A DNA stretch of 64,000 bases from Pontibacter cellulosilyticus. GTDB lineage: Bacteria; Bacteroidota; Bacteroidia; Cytophagales; Hymenobacteraceae. The position numbers and the translations under genes are program-made. Below are positions 8,689 through 19,309 of this stretch, piece by piece (positions within the stretch are counted from its first letter, which is position 1; every line of letters starts with the position of its first letter). The stretch covers positions 186,001 to 250,000 of the forward strand of contig NZ_JACRVF010000001.1 of assembly GCF_014306105.1 (NCBI RefSeq), given 5' to 3'. Under the pieces are notes generated by a model. That model searched no databases. It saw only the letters and a program-made list of their open reading frames with translations, and was not told the origin of the DNA.

Positions 8689-9237
8689 ATGAAAGTATTG
8701 AAAAAGATTGGTCTCAGCCTGCTGGGCTTAACGGCCGTGCTCCTGATTGTCTCTTTTTTCCTGCCCTCTAAAGTAACAGTAGTACGTTCTGCTGTAGTTA
8801 AGGCACCAGTTTCAGTTGTATTTGAGCAGGTAAATATGCTGCAGAAGTGGGAGCTTTGGTCGCCGTGGCATAAGATAGACCCACAAATGCTGCTTTCTTA
8901 CGAAGGCCCGGATGGAGGAAAGGATGCCAAGTATAACTGGTTCAGCAACCACCCGGATGTAGGCAATGGCTCCCTTACAATTTTAGAAAGTATACCAAAC
9001 AAGCGCATAGACACCAGAATGCAGTTTGAAGGGCAGGGCGAAGGTTTGGCTTTCTACCAGTTTGAAGAGACGCCTGAGGGTACTAAAATTACCTGGACAA
9101 TGGAAACTGACATGGGCAGTAACCCAATTGGTAAATACTTTGGTTTGATGTTAGACGGCATGGTTGGACCTGACTTTGAGCGAGGACTGGAAAACCTGAG
9201 AGCAGTGGTAGAGCAGCCAACTGCAGCTGTGAGATAG
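8689..9237 (+). CDS. SRPBCC (START-like) family protein, membrane-anchored
   Basis: A 182-residue protein: an N-terminal membrane helix (GLSLLGLTAVLLIVSFFLP), then a polyketide-cyclase/SRPBCC fold beginning VVRSAVVKAPVSVVFEQVN with the typical WELWSPWHKIDP segment. The fold makes a hydrophobic pocket for lipids or small ligands; the ligand is unknown. I chose the ATG at 8689, directly before the membrane helix and 24 bp after a good promoter, over an upstream in-frame ATG at 8653 that lies inside the promoter. It is a single gene ending in a strong terminator. Confidence 0.85.
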   Translation: MKVLKKIGLSLLGLTAVLLIVSFFLPSKVTVVRSAVVKAPVSVVFEQVNMLQKWELWSPWHKIDPQMLLSYEGPDGGKDAKYNWFSNHPDVGNGSLTILESIPNKRIDTRMQFEGQGEGLAFYQFEETPEGTKITWTMETDMGSNPIGKYFGLMLDGMVGPDFERGLENLRAVVEQPTAAVR

Positions 9238-9254
9238 ATTATACTTTATAAGAC

Positions 9255-9299
9255 ATAAACAAAGAAGCCTCCTTATACTTGGGAGGCTTCTTTGTTTAT
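9255..9299. terminator. Long perfect hairpin terminator, bidirectional
   Basis: An 18-bp perfect stem (9255-9272 with 9282-9299) and a 9-nt loop TTATACTTG. It serves the convergent SRPBCC and flippase-like genes. The loop carries the TATACTT heptamer that recurs across the window. Confidence 0.88.
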
Positions 9300-9342
9300 A
9301 GCTGTACCTTTTTCAACACGAACAATGTGCTCAGGTTACCAT

Positions 9343-10428
9343 TCAGGCCGTTATAGGCTTCTTCAGGTTCAGTGTTTCCGGTTCAGCCTCTTCTCTTCCA
9401 AACTTCTGTGCCGCCCATTTCGGGAACACGATAGCACCTATTATCAGGTATACATAATAGGTAAGCACGCGGTACAGCAACACCACGATGGTTGTAAAGC
9501 CTCCCAGAAAGGCACCGAAAAAGGCAGGGAAGGATATCTCTGCGACACCAGCACCGCCCGGCGTTACAGACAGAAACAAAACTACTTTATAAACTAAGTT
9601 CCTCGAAAACACTACCAGGTGGTCTTGGAAAGATAACTGAGTAAATGCCGCGATCAAACAACCAATGATAACGTATCTGGCAGTCCAGACAAAAATTGTG
9701 GAGATGCTGGCATGAAGCCAGAATGCTGTATCCTTTGTGCGCAGGTGCTTGGAAGCTATTAACAGTTCGTTTGCATGCTGATAAAGGGAAGTACGCCAGC
9801 GCCTGAAAATCTTAACCTGTCCAATGCGAATTAGAAGCTTCTTTACACCTTTGGGGTTTACAAACAAGGCATAGAACATGGTGCTGGCATAAAGCGCGAT
9901 CATCAGGTAACTCACAAAAAAAGCTATGCCGATGCTCTCCCGTAGCGTCTGGTTAAGCCCCACCATCTCCGGAAAAACCTGGCTGCCTGCAAACAGCAAT
10001 ATCAGGGGTAGCGTAATCACAAAGTATAAATTGTCGAGCATGGCTGTTACCATAACCTGAGCTATAGATTTACCCAGTGATATTTTCTCTTTAAACAGAA
10101 TATAGGCCGCGATTGTAGAACCGCCGACAACAGAAGGCAAAGCGCAGGATGCAAACTCCCAGATCATGATCACATTAAAGCTTTGCTTCCAGTTAAGAGC
10201 TTTATCTGTAAGAAAGCGAATACGATACATGTAGCCGAAATCCCGAACAACTAGCACCAGAAGTGTCATGGATATCCAGAAGAGACTGGCATTTAGCAGT
10301 ATGTCTAACTGCCCAGGCTCGTAATTTTTGTAAAGCATATACCCGACCACACCCAAACCTAAGAGTACAGGCAGAATGATGCGGGAAGCTGAAAAGTGCT
10401 TTTTGAGATATTGTTGCGTTATCGCCAT
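9343..10428 (-). CDS. Flippase-like / lysylphosphatidylglycerol synthase TM-domain protein (UPF0104)
   Basis: A 361-residue polytopic membrane protein with about eight helices. The diagnostic segments are FASCALPSVVGGSTIAAYILF and SVTPGGAGVAEISFPAFFGA, matching the aglycosylated transmembrane domain of MprF-type lipid flippases. There is no catalytic lysyl-transferase domain, so it belongs to the stand-alone class often found near glycosyltransferases or cell-envelope genes, with proposed but mostly unproven roles in lipid transport. It starts at an ATG and has an isolated position. Confidence 0.87.
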   Translation of the reverse strand: MAITQQYLKKHFSASRIILPVLLGLGVVGYMLYKNYEPGQLDILLNASLFWISMTLLVLVVRDFGYMYRIRFLTDKALNWKQSFNVIMIWEFASCALPSVVGGSTIAAYILFKEKISLGKSIAQVMVTAMLDNLYFVITLPLILLFAGSQVFPEMVGLNQTLRESIGIAFFVSYLMIALYASTMFYALFVNPKGVKKLLIRIGQVKIFRRWRTSLYQHANELLIASKHLRTKDTAFWLHASISTIFVWTARYVIIGCLIAAFTQLSFQDHLVVFSRNLVYKVVLFLSVTPGGAGVAEISFPAFFGAFLGGFTTIVVLLYRVLTYYVYLIIGAIVFPKWAAQKFGREEAEPETLNLKKPITA

Positions 10429-10715
10429 ACCGGGTGAGTAGTCAAAAGTCAGACCACAGCTTATGTTATAACCAATTATTTAGTGAAAAGGCTGCTGTAG
10501 CCTGTAAGCTGCTTTAGCTGCAGTAGAAATACAGGCAAAGTGCACCTTGCACAGAAGCAAAAAAGTATAAGTGCTGGTACTTACTAAATGCCGGAAGTAC
10601 GGTTTTAGTGCAAAAAGTGACTGCTATTCCGTAAACGTCCCCACATTACGGATGAATGGGGTTAGCAGGTAAGTTTACCTTGTCAGGCTAAATGTATAAA
10701 GTAAGGTGTTATTGA

Positions 10716-11564
10716 CTAGCAGCCAACTGTTTCAAACAAGGCTACTTTTTCATAAAGTTTACCCTTTTCGGCAAAAGAGGAGAGAAACAAAACAATAGAG
10801 GAAACATTGTAGTGGTTCGATACATCGATCAGCAGGTCTGGTGTCCCGTCACGGTCTATGTCGCCGGCCCACAGCAGAGTGTAAATTGAGTCGTCGAAGT
10901 ATTCATCTTGGGCTAGAACCTGCTCAACATACTTTCCTTTCTTCGTGCCAGATACTTTCCAACCATAGTTCTGGTATGCATACTCATGCTCGCTTAGTTT
11001 GGTGCTGTCGCCAAAGGCTTTAATGCTGTAGGATTTGCCTTTAAAAGTATAACTAAGGCTTTTATTGGCCGGAAGTATGTTCCTGGATAATGCTACTGTG
11101 TCTATTGTGCCTGCTTTGTAGTTTTTTAGCCCGGTCAGGAAGAAAACCGCATTTGAATCCTGGCTTGTAACTTCTCTGCCCGATATAATTCTTTTTCCGT
11201 TTACCTCCATATCCGAGTCAGCTACGGGGTCATAAGCTGGTTTGATTTGAATAGTTGTCGGGCGCAGGTAATAGGTGCCATTCTCGTAGAAAACTGCCAG
11301 CCAGGACTTCTTTTCTGCATGCTGCCATACTTCTTCTTTATGAAAGCTGCCCTCCAGTAATAGTTTAAGCGGAGTAGAAGGTTCTGCAGAAAGACCAGTA
11401 GTATCGGCCTCGTATGTCACGTATACTTTATCCTCTATACTCTCCTTTGGCTCTTCTTCAACCAATGTAATGCTGTGGTCTGTTGGAGGACTTGATACAG
11501 CATTGTCGGCAGCTTGTTTGCAACCAAAAAACAGGGCGACCGGGAGAAGCAATAGTTTACGCAT
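10716..11564 (-). CDS. Uncharacterised lipoprotein
   Basis: A 282-residue protein with a short lipoprotein signal, MRKLLLLPVALFFGC, so Cys15 would be lipidated. The mature part begins with an acidic, Pro-rich linker, and the rest looks beta-rich. Near the C terminus, LLWAGDIDRDGTPDLLIDVSNHYN resembles a single FG-GAP/calcium-binding turn. I chose the ATG at 11564, since the longer frame would add eight residues before the signal. It stands alone. Function unknown; a calcium-stabilised surface protein is plausible. Confidence 0.72.
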   Translation of the reverse strand: MRKLLLLPVALFFGCKQAADNAVSSPPTDHSITLVEEEPKESIEDKVYVTYEADTTGLSAEPSTPLKLLLEGSFHKEEVWQHAEKKSWLAVFYENGTYYLRPTTIQIKPAYDPVADSDMEVNGKRIISGREVTSQDSNAVFFLTGLKNYKAGTIDTVALSRNILPANKSLSYTFKGKSYSIKAFGDSTKLSEHEYAYQNYGWKVSGTKKGKYVEQVLAQDEYFDDSIYTLLWAGDIDRDGTPDLLIDVSNHYNVSSIVLFLSSFAEKGKLYEKVALFETVGC

Positions 11565-11768
11565 GAGGGTAAATTTATCGGAGCACAAATTAAATAAAAT
11601 AAACGGAGAGTTTAACCTGCAGCTTATTTGCTATGCATGCTTTATTTAAGAAAGGAGATGTAAAGGTGTATGTTTATTGTAAGTATAAAGCTCAATAAAT
11701 CAGAAAATAACGTAACTTGTGTTAAATGAAAACTGCTGAAAAGGGGCTTGTTATTATGTGCTAATTGC

Positions 11769-12875
11769 ATGAAGAAATACGATAGTCTTATAAAGGGTTT
11801 ATGGCCGCCTCTCGGTGTTGTACTGGTTATGCTGGTCTTCGTCAGCGCAGCTAACCTGCGTGGTTTGCCAAGTGTGGATGATGCTACGAAAGGAGTTACC
11901 GCCGAAAGCAAGTTCAGGGGTGTAAATTGGGTAGCCGGCGACTCTGTTTCACTGGAGCAGCTTGCCCAATTAAAGCAGTATAACGTCACCTGGATTGCGC
12001 AGACACCTTTTGGATGGCAAACTGCCTATAACCAGCCTGAGATCGCTCTTATCCGTGGTAACAAGGTTTACTGGGGAGAGCGCGACAAGGGGCTGGTGCA
12101 AACTACGCTGTTTGCCAAACAGCTTGGCCTGAAAACACTGCTAAAGCCACACATCTGGCTCATGGACCGCAACAGCGGCAAATGGCTCGGTGACATAGAG
12201 ATGCAGACGGAGGAGGAGTGGAGGCAGTGGTTTGCCAACTACAGCAATTTTATACTTCATTATGCCCGCCTGGCCGAGGCGCAGAAAATAGAAGCCCTTT
12301 GCATCGGTACCGAGCTATACTTGCCTGCTGTTAAGCGTGAAAAGGACTGGCGCAAATTAATAAAGGAAATCAGGAAAGTATACAAGGGCCAGCTGACGTA
12401 TGCTGCCAATTGGTACAAAGAGTATGAAGAGATCAGGTTTTGGGATGAACTGGATTTTATTGGAATACAGGCCTATTTCCCGCTGACAGATAAAAACGAG
12501 CCCAACGTAGACGAGCTTAGGGCAGGCTGGGCTGTACATCAGGCAGCAATCACTAAACTACAGGCAAAGTATAAAAAGCCGGTGGTGTTTACCGAAGTAG
12601 GGTATAAGAGCACACCCGATGCCGCTGTAGAGCCCTGGAAGTGGCCTGACCGGAACTGGCAGCAGATGCAGCTGTCGGAGCAAACGCAGGCCAATGCCTA
12701 TGAAGCCATGTTTCAGCAGTTTTGGCAGCAGCCCTGGTTCGGAGGCACCTTTATCTGGAAATGGTACCCTCGGCTGCGCGAAAACCGCCGCGACCATCTT
12801 GATTTTACTCCTCAGAACAAACCAGCCGGGGAAGTAATGGCCAGATGGTATGGCAATGAAAAAGGCCAGCGGTAA
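11769..12875 (+). CDS. GH113-like glycoside hydrolase (beta-mannanase type), membrane-anchored
   Basis: A 368-residue protein with one N-terminal membrane anchor (PLGVVLVMLVFVSAANL), then a TIM barrel beginning FRGVNWVAGD. Likely catalytic glutamates are in GTELYLP near residue 181 (acid/base) and VVFTEVGYKS near 275 (nucleophile), as in clan GH-A and family GH113. It may hydrolyse beta-mannan at the cell surface or in the periplasm. An ATG at 11748 would add seven residues; I prefer 11769 because it starts the usual n-region MKKYDSL. The stop codon lies inside the loop of its own terminator hairpin. Confidence 0.8.
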   Translation: MKKYDSLIKGLWPPLGVVLVMLVFVSAANLRGLPSVDDATKGVTAESKFRGVNWVAGDSVSLEQLAQLKQYNVTWIAQTPFGWQTAYNQPEIALIRGNKVYWGERDKGLVQTTLFAKQLGLKTLLKPHIWLMDRNSGKWLGDIEMQTEEEWRQWFANYSNFILHYARLAEAQKIEALCIGTELYLPAVKREKDWRKLIKEIRKVYKGQLTYAANWYKEYEEIRFWDELDFIGIQAYFPLTDKNEPNVDELRAGWAVHQAAITKLQAKYKKPVVFTEVGYKSTPDAAVEPWKWPDRNWQQMQLSEQTQANAYEAMFQQFWQQPWFGGTFIWKWYPRLRENRRDHLDFTPQNKPAGEVMARWYGNEKGQR

Positions 12876-12884
12876 GCTGGCCTT
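12862..12884 (+). terminator. Hairpin overlapping the end of the GH113-like gene
   Basis: A perfect 9-bp stem AAGGCCAGC / GCTGGCCTT (12862-12870 with 12876-12884) with loop GGTAA. The stop codon TAA (12873-12875) is in the loop, so translation termination and hairpin folding compete. A T-run is absent, so efficiency is uncertain. Confidence 0.65.
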
Positions 12885-12908
12885 CAATTCAAGTATAAAT
12901 AACTGCTG

Positions 12909-13778
12909 TTACAGCAGTTTGTACAGTCTGTCTTTTAAACCGGCCGATGCCTCAACTAACGGCAGCCTTACATAAGGGCTGCAAACTCCAAAACGCTCCA
13001 GCACCGCTTTCACGCCTACCGGGTTGCCCTCTTCGTACATCAGTGGGTTAATGTCCACGAAATCGTGCATCAATGCTGTAGCCTCTTTAAATTTATAATC
13101 CAGTGCCAGCGAAATCATGTTGGAGAACTTCTCCGGGAAAGCATTTGCAAGTACAGAGATCACACCTTCCGCTCCGAAGGCAGCCATAGGAACCGTAAGT
13201 AGGTCGTCTCCGCTGATCAGCATAAAGTCCTGTGGCTTGTGCTTGGCAATTACCATACACTGCTCCAGGTTTCCAGATGCTTCTTTTATCCCGATAATGT
13301 TATCATGCAGGGCCAGTTTCAGGGTTGTTTCTGCAGAAACGTTGCTGCCTGTGCGGCCAGGCACGTTATAAAGTATAACCGGAACAGGGGAGGCGTTGGC
13401 TATAAGCGTGTAATGCTGGAAAATACCCTGCTGCGAAGGCTTATTATAGTATGGGCTAACAGAAAGTATAGCCGAGATACCCTCCAGATCAGTGGTTTGC
13501 AGCAGATCGAGTACATGCTGTGTGTTATTTCCGCCAATGCCATATACCAACGGTACACGCCCGTTCACATGCTGCTTTATGGTGCGCAATATCTCTGCTT
13601 TCTCCTGTGTTGTCGTCGTAACCGATTCTGCAGTTGTGCCATTTACAACCAGGTAATTAACGCCACCATCCAGCACAAAGTCAAGTAGCTTCTTTAGTGC
13701 ATCGTAATCAACTGATAAGTCTTCTTTGAAAGGAGTTACCAGCGCTACGCCTGTCCCTCTTAATTTCTCTCTAATCAT
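12909..13778 (-). CDS. dapA: 4-hydroxy-tetrahydrodipicolinate synthase
   Basis: A 289-residue TIM-barrel aldolase that condenses pyruvate with aspartate semialdehyde, the first committed step to diaminopimelate and lysine. The Schiff-base lysine is in GIKEASGNLEQ near residue 163, the catalytic tyrosine in VILYNVPGRTGSN near 136, and the substrate loop is VVNGTTAESVTTT near 46. Its length fits DapA. The start is the ATG at 13778; a TTG precedes it directly. It is cytoplasmic and stands alone, between a convergent glycosidase gene and the LytTR regulator gene. Confidence 0.95.
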   Translation of the reverse strand: MIREKLRGTGVALVTPFKEDLSVDYDALKKLLDFVLDGGVNYLVVNGTTAESVTTTTQEKAEILRTIKQHVNGRVPLVYGIGGNNTQHVLDLLQTTDLEGISAILSVSPYYNKPSQQGIFQHYTLIANASPVPVILYNVPGRTGSNVSAETTLKLALHDNIIGIKEASGNLEQCMVIAKHKPQDFMLISGDDLLTVPMAAFGAEGVISVLANAFPEKFSNMISLALDYKFKEATALMHDFVDINPLMYEEGNPVGVKAVLERFGVCSPYVRLPLVEASAGLKDRLYKLL

Positions 13779-13786
13779 CAATAAAA

Positions 13787-13818
13787 AATTATGAATTGCG
13801 AATTACGAATTATGAATT
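13787..13818. repeat. Short tandem repeat of heptamer AATTRYG upstream of dapA
   Basis: Four and a half copies of a 7-bp unit, AATTATG, AATTGCG, AATTACG, AATTATG, AATT. A related but inverted copy lies at 13882-13900, so the 60 bp between is flanked by imperfect inverted repeats. The region separates dapA from the LytTR gene and must hold the dapA promoter. Confidence 0.75.
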
Positions 13819-13914
13819 GGAATCTGCAAACGATGTTATGAGGATAATAGCAATTCTTTTAACCTCTGCCATAATCGGCAAAATTCATAATTACTAATTC
13901 AGAACTCCAGATAG

Positions 13915-14649
13915 CTATTGTATGTTGTTTTCGTCTACCCACTTCAGGAACTGCTCCTTGTATACTTCGCCAATCGGAATCTCTTTGTTGCCTATCTTGA
14001 TGCGGCTCTTCTCTATGCTGTCTATCTTTTGCAGCGACACAATAAAGGACCGGTGCACCCGCAGAAACTTGGTCTCAGGCAGTTTCTCCATCATCTTGTT
14101 CATAGAGAGAAGGGTAATGATCTTCTGGTCCTTAGTCTGGATGATGATGTAATCTTTGAGGCCTTCTATCCAAAGGATGTCTCTGAAATCTACCCGGATG
14201 GTTTTATAGTCTGCCTTCACAAACATGAAATCCTGCTCCTGCTGGGGTGCAGGATGTGCCGCGGCTGCTGTTTCTGTGGGTTTTCCGTTGCGCTGCAGCC
14301 TTTCCTGTGCTTTAGTTACCGCTTTCAGAAACCTATCGAACGGGATCGGCTTGAGCAGGTAATCTACTGCATCCTGGTTAAAACCCTCCAAGGCATAATG
14401 CGGATAAGCCGTGGTAAAGATGATAAGCGGCTGGTGCTTGAGGATGTTCAGAAACTGAATACCCGTAAGCTCGGGCATTTCTATATCCAGAAACATTAGG
14501 TCTACCTGCTCTTCCTGCAACACCTGCATGGCCTCTGTGGCGCTGGAGCAGGTTTTTACCAACTCCAGAAAAGGCAGCTTACTGATATAGCTTTCTATAA
14601 TATCAAGGGCCAGGGGTTCGTCATCAACGGCGATGCAGCGAATGGTCAT
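13915..14649 (-). CDS. LytTR-family response regulator
   Basis: A 244-residue protein with an N-terminal receiver domain (acidic pocket IAVDDEPLA, phosphoacceptor Asp in LMFLDIEMP near residue 55, Lys in LLKPIPFDRF near 104) and a C-terminal LytTR DNA-binding domain from about 140 (DILWIEGLKDYIII and FLRVHRSFIVS). It should be phosphorylated by the histidine kinase encoded 4 bp upstream in the same operon and then bind paired direct repeats. The regulon cannot be told from the sequence. Confidence 0.95.
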   Translation of the reverse strand: MTIRCIAVDDEPLALDIIESYISKLPFLELVKTCSSATEAMQVLQEEQVDLMFLDIEMPELTGIQFLNILKHQPLIIFTTAYPHYALEGFNQDAVDYLLKPIPFDRFLKAVTKAQERLQRNGKPTETAAAAHPAPQQEQDFMFVKADYKTIRVDFRDILWIEGLKDYIIIQTKDQKIITLLSMNKMMEKLPETKFLRVHRSFIVSLQKIDSIEKSRIKIGNKEIPIGEVYKEQFLKWVDENNIQ

Positions 14650-14653
14650 AGTT

Positions 14654-15697
14654 TTAAGGTTTTTGTTGGAAGAATATTTTTAGAGTTGCGTAAAAGGTAC
14701 CGTCTTTCTCCTCAAAAGTAAGTTTGTGCCGTTCCGGGTAAAGCAGGTTTAACCTGCGTTTCAGGTTTTCGAGGCCAATGCCTCCAAACTCACGCTTTTT
14801 GTGTGTGCTGGTGTTATTTACAGTGCTAAATACAAGCCTGTCGTGCTCTACAGTGAGGTTAAGTATAATTCCGATCTCGTTTTTGCTTACCAGGCCGTGC
14901 TTAAAGGCGTTTTCTACCAGGGTCATTAGCAGCATCGGCGCTATTTGTTTTCCTGCCAGGTCGCCTTCTATGTTAAACTTTATACTTGTCTGCTCACGCA
15001 GGCGCAGCTTCTGTAAGTCGATAAAGTTTTTGATGTGGTCCACTTCTTTGTCCAGGCTCACCAGTGTATCGTTGCTCTCGTACAGCATGTAGCGCATTAG
15101 CAGCGACAGTTTCATGATGGCGTCTGGTGTATCAGGCGACTGTTTGTAAGCCAGGGAATAGATGTTGTTTAGCGTGTTAAACAGGAAATGCGGATTTACC
15201 TGCGATTTTAAGTACGCCAGTTCTGCCGTAAGCTTCTGCGTTTCCAGTTCTTTATTCAGCCGTTCGTTGCGAATATAGTTGCCGGTAACCTTTAATGCTG
15301 AACTAATGAACACTACCACCAGCCCACTTACCATATACTGTATAATCCGGTCAGTGCTATAAAGCGCTTCCATACTTGGGTTATACTTCCTGAAGATGTA
15401 ATAGTCGATAGGGGCCTGTATAAGCGCCAGGGCAAACAGCGTGGCAACTACAGCTGATATGTACAGGAATATCTTGTTGCGGGCAAGATACTTGGATATA
15501 AGCACATACCAGTTAAAGTAAAAGATGCCCACCGGGAACAGCAGCCCCACCAGTACATCCAGGGCTTTGCCAAGGGTAATGGTTTGCTTAGATGAGGCAA
15601 GGTAAAAGATCCAGATCCCAAAAATCAGCCAAACGGCCACATGTATGGCAACGGTATAGCGTTTCTTTAGCGATAAAACAGGAATCGGAATAGACAT
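14654..15697 (-). CDS. LytS-like sensor histidine kinase
   Basis: A 347-residue kinase with about four membrane helices in the first 145 residues, a coiled-coil linker and the His_kinase domain with the phosphoacceptor in NPHFLFNTLNNIYSL near residue 175, then an HATPase_c domain (TLVENAFKHGL and GIGLENLKRRL). No extra sensor domain is seen, so the signal is probably sensed in the membrane. I chose the ATG at 15697; the longer frame would begin at a GTG. It forms an operon with the LytTR regulator, 4 bp apart. Confidence 0.93.
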   Translation of the reverse strand: MSIPIPVLSLKKRYTVAIHVAVWLIFGIWIFYLASSKQTITLGKALDVLVGLLFPVGIFYFNWYVLISKYLARNKIFLYISAVVATLFALALIQAPIDYYIFRKYNPSMEALYSTDRIIQYMVSGLVVVFISSALKVTGNYIRNERLNKELETQKLTAELAYLKSQVNPHFLFNTLNNIYSLAYKQSPDTPDAIMKLSLLMRYMLYESNDTLVSLDKEVDHIKNFIDLQKLRLREQTSIKFNIEGDLAGKQIAPMLLMTLVENAFKHGLVSKNEIGIILNLTVEHDRLVFSTVNNTSTHKKREFGGIGLENLKRRLNLLYPERHKLTFEEKDGTFYATLKIFFQQKP

Positions 15698-15706
15698 GCT
15701 GCTCAC

Positions 15707-16141
15707 AGGCGCTTTAAATATAGTGATGAACCCTCTGTGTTATAAACAAGGCTGTTTTAGAACATAAAGTTAACCAAAGTAGCAAATTTTCTTCATACAG
15801 TATAACTGGCAGCACGCTAATTCTTTGCTCTTGCTCAACTTCAGCTCGAATCTAGTGCAAAAGTCAGGCGGATAGCCAGCTTCGTCTATACTTTGGCGGT
15901 GTTGGTATAGTATATTTTTTTAAGCAGATTATTTCAATTGCTTTGTATACAAGTCAGAATAAAACTATGAAAAATATAGTTTAGCTGTACCTGCACTCGC
16001 AGGGGGAGGAGACTACTACCTAACTTACCTCTTCTGAAGAGTGCAAAGCTGATTCTAATTCATGTTTGTTTGTTTAAGATGAGTGACGCCAGGCTGTTTT
16101 GCAGCCTGGCGTCTTCTTTTTAAGTATGCGGAAGTATAAAT
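15707..16141. other. Intergenic region with a strong hairpin and possible small RNA
   Basis: About 435 bp without a clear protein gene. A 12-bp perfect stem with a 5-nt loop lies at 16085-16113 and is followed on + by TTCTTTTT. It is placed where a ligA terminator (on -) is expected, but the T-rich tail is on the + side. The stretch 15940-16080 could thus be a short + transcript, or the hairpin may simply be ligA's terminator. Confidence 0.45.
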
Positions 16142-18157
<2,016 letters not shown>

Positions 18158-18246
18158 TCAGTTTATTCTTTGGTAAAAATAGGAAAGAGATTTATAAAAT
18201 CAGACTTGATTTTTACCTCAGTCAAGTATAATAGCAGCAAACAAAA

Positions 18247-18267
18247 CAGGCTCCACAAGGGAGCCTG
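18247..18267 (-). terminator. Hairpin terminator after the DUF4920 gene
   Basis: A perfect 8-bp stem CAGGCTCC / GGAGCCTG (18247-18254 with 18260-18267) followed on - by TTTTGTTTG, 25 bp past the stop. Confidence 0.8.
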
Positions 18268-18291
18268 CCAGAGTATGGTTCACTTTATACT

Positions 18292-18792
18292 TTATTTTAG
18301 AATCACACCATCCGCAACAAACCGAAGCTCTTCTTTAGGCTGCGTAATGGCTGCGATCTCTTCTTTCGATTTACCTGCATCCTGGGCGTAGTGGCGCTGG
18401 TCATCCACTGAAATAACTTCGCGTTTGGCCGTGCCTTTAAAAATTACGGTGCGGCCTTTCAGGTCCTCAACAGGTAAGAAAAATCCATAGTCTCGGAAAG
18501 TAACTTTCATGGTGCTGTTATCAGCCAGTTTCACATCCATCCAGCATCCTTTTGACTGGCAGCTCTCCACAATCTCGGTGCTGACAACAGCCTCCACAGA
18601 GTCTTTGCCTTGTACCTGTGTCTGTAACTCTGCCGGGCTTACCACATTCTCTGCGGCAAAAGAGGCCCCATAGGTGTTGCCTGTTTCTGCCGATGCTGTA
18701 GAGGCAGTTGGCTCAGTGGTTTCGGTTGGTTTAGTTTGGTTGCAGGCTACAAGTGCTACTATAGCAAATGCGCCAAAGATGGTTTTTTTCAT
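18292..18792 (-). CDS. DUF4920 lipoprotein
   Basis: A 166-residue protein with a lipoprotein signal (MKKTIFGAFAIVALVAC, Cys17 lipidated), a Thr/Ala/Glu-rich linker and a DUF4920 domain from about residue 45, with the typical CQSKGCWMDVK and VTFRDYGFFLP segments. The paired cysteines could bind metal or form a disulfide. DUF4920 is a beta-barrel-like OB-type domain common in Bacteroidota and has no assigned function. Its stop overlaps an AAGTATA heptamer. Confidence 0.88.
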   Translation of the reverse strand: MKKTIFGAFAIVALVACNQTKPTETTEPTASTASAETGNTYGASFAAENVVSPAELQTQVQGKDSVEAVVSTEIVESCQSKGCWMDVKLADNSTMKVTFRDYGFFLPVEDLKGRTVIFKGTAKREVISVDDQRHYAQDAGKSKEEIAAITQPKEELRFVADGVILK

Positions 18793-19309
18793 GGTTGCTT
18801 TTTCGGCTTTTTACAAGGATAAATATACATAAATAGATTGAAGTAACATGGTTAAGTATCTGAGAAGAGGATTACACATGTTTTATAGAGGCGTTTATTA
18901 GGACAGGAAGAGGTGAATTTATACTTAGGAGAAACTGATAGGAGATGATAAATGATTTAAGTATTCATTTAAGTTAAGAATATAAGTATATGTTCAATAG
19001 TTTGTTATAATAAAATTAAGGATGAGTTATAAGTTCTTTGCCTGAAGAAGCTATAGAGGGCAGCCTGTTGAGAACTATTTTGGGTAAGCTTAAACTTTGT
19101 TTGAGTGTAACAAGTGTGTAATAAATGTTGTGCTACAGCTTGTGTGTGAAGGTTTTTACAAATTGTATACGCGGTTCAGGCGTTCAAAAGGTGACCCTGT
19201 ATGGTTAACGTTGCTTTTATGATTATGATATGTATAGTGTGCTTTATATCAAAGTATTATGTATATACTGTTAAAGTATAAATAATGCTGGGTTTTCTTA
19301 CTTATACAC
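18793..19309. other. AT-rich intergenic region, no gene seen
   Basis: About 515 bp between two leftward genes, with no ORF having credible codon content, no hairpin with a T-run and no clear promoter match. It must contain the DUF4920 promoter at its left end. Confidence 0.5.

Noticed and set aside
10429..10715. Hairpins in the gap beside the flippase-like gene (for example 10629-10651)
   Set aside because: They are short, lack T-runs and match no promoter or RNA signature; no ORF over 20 codons with good content is present.
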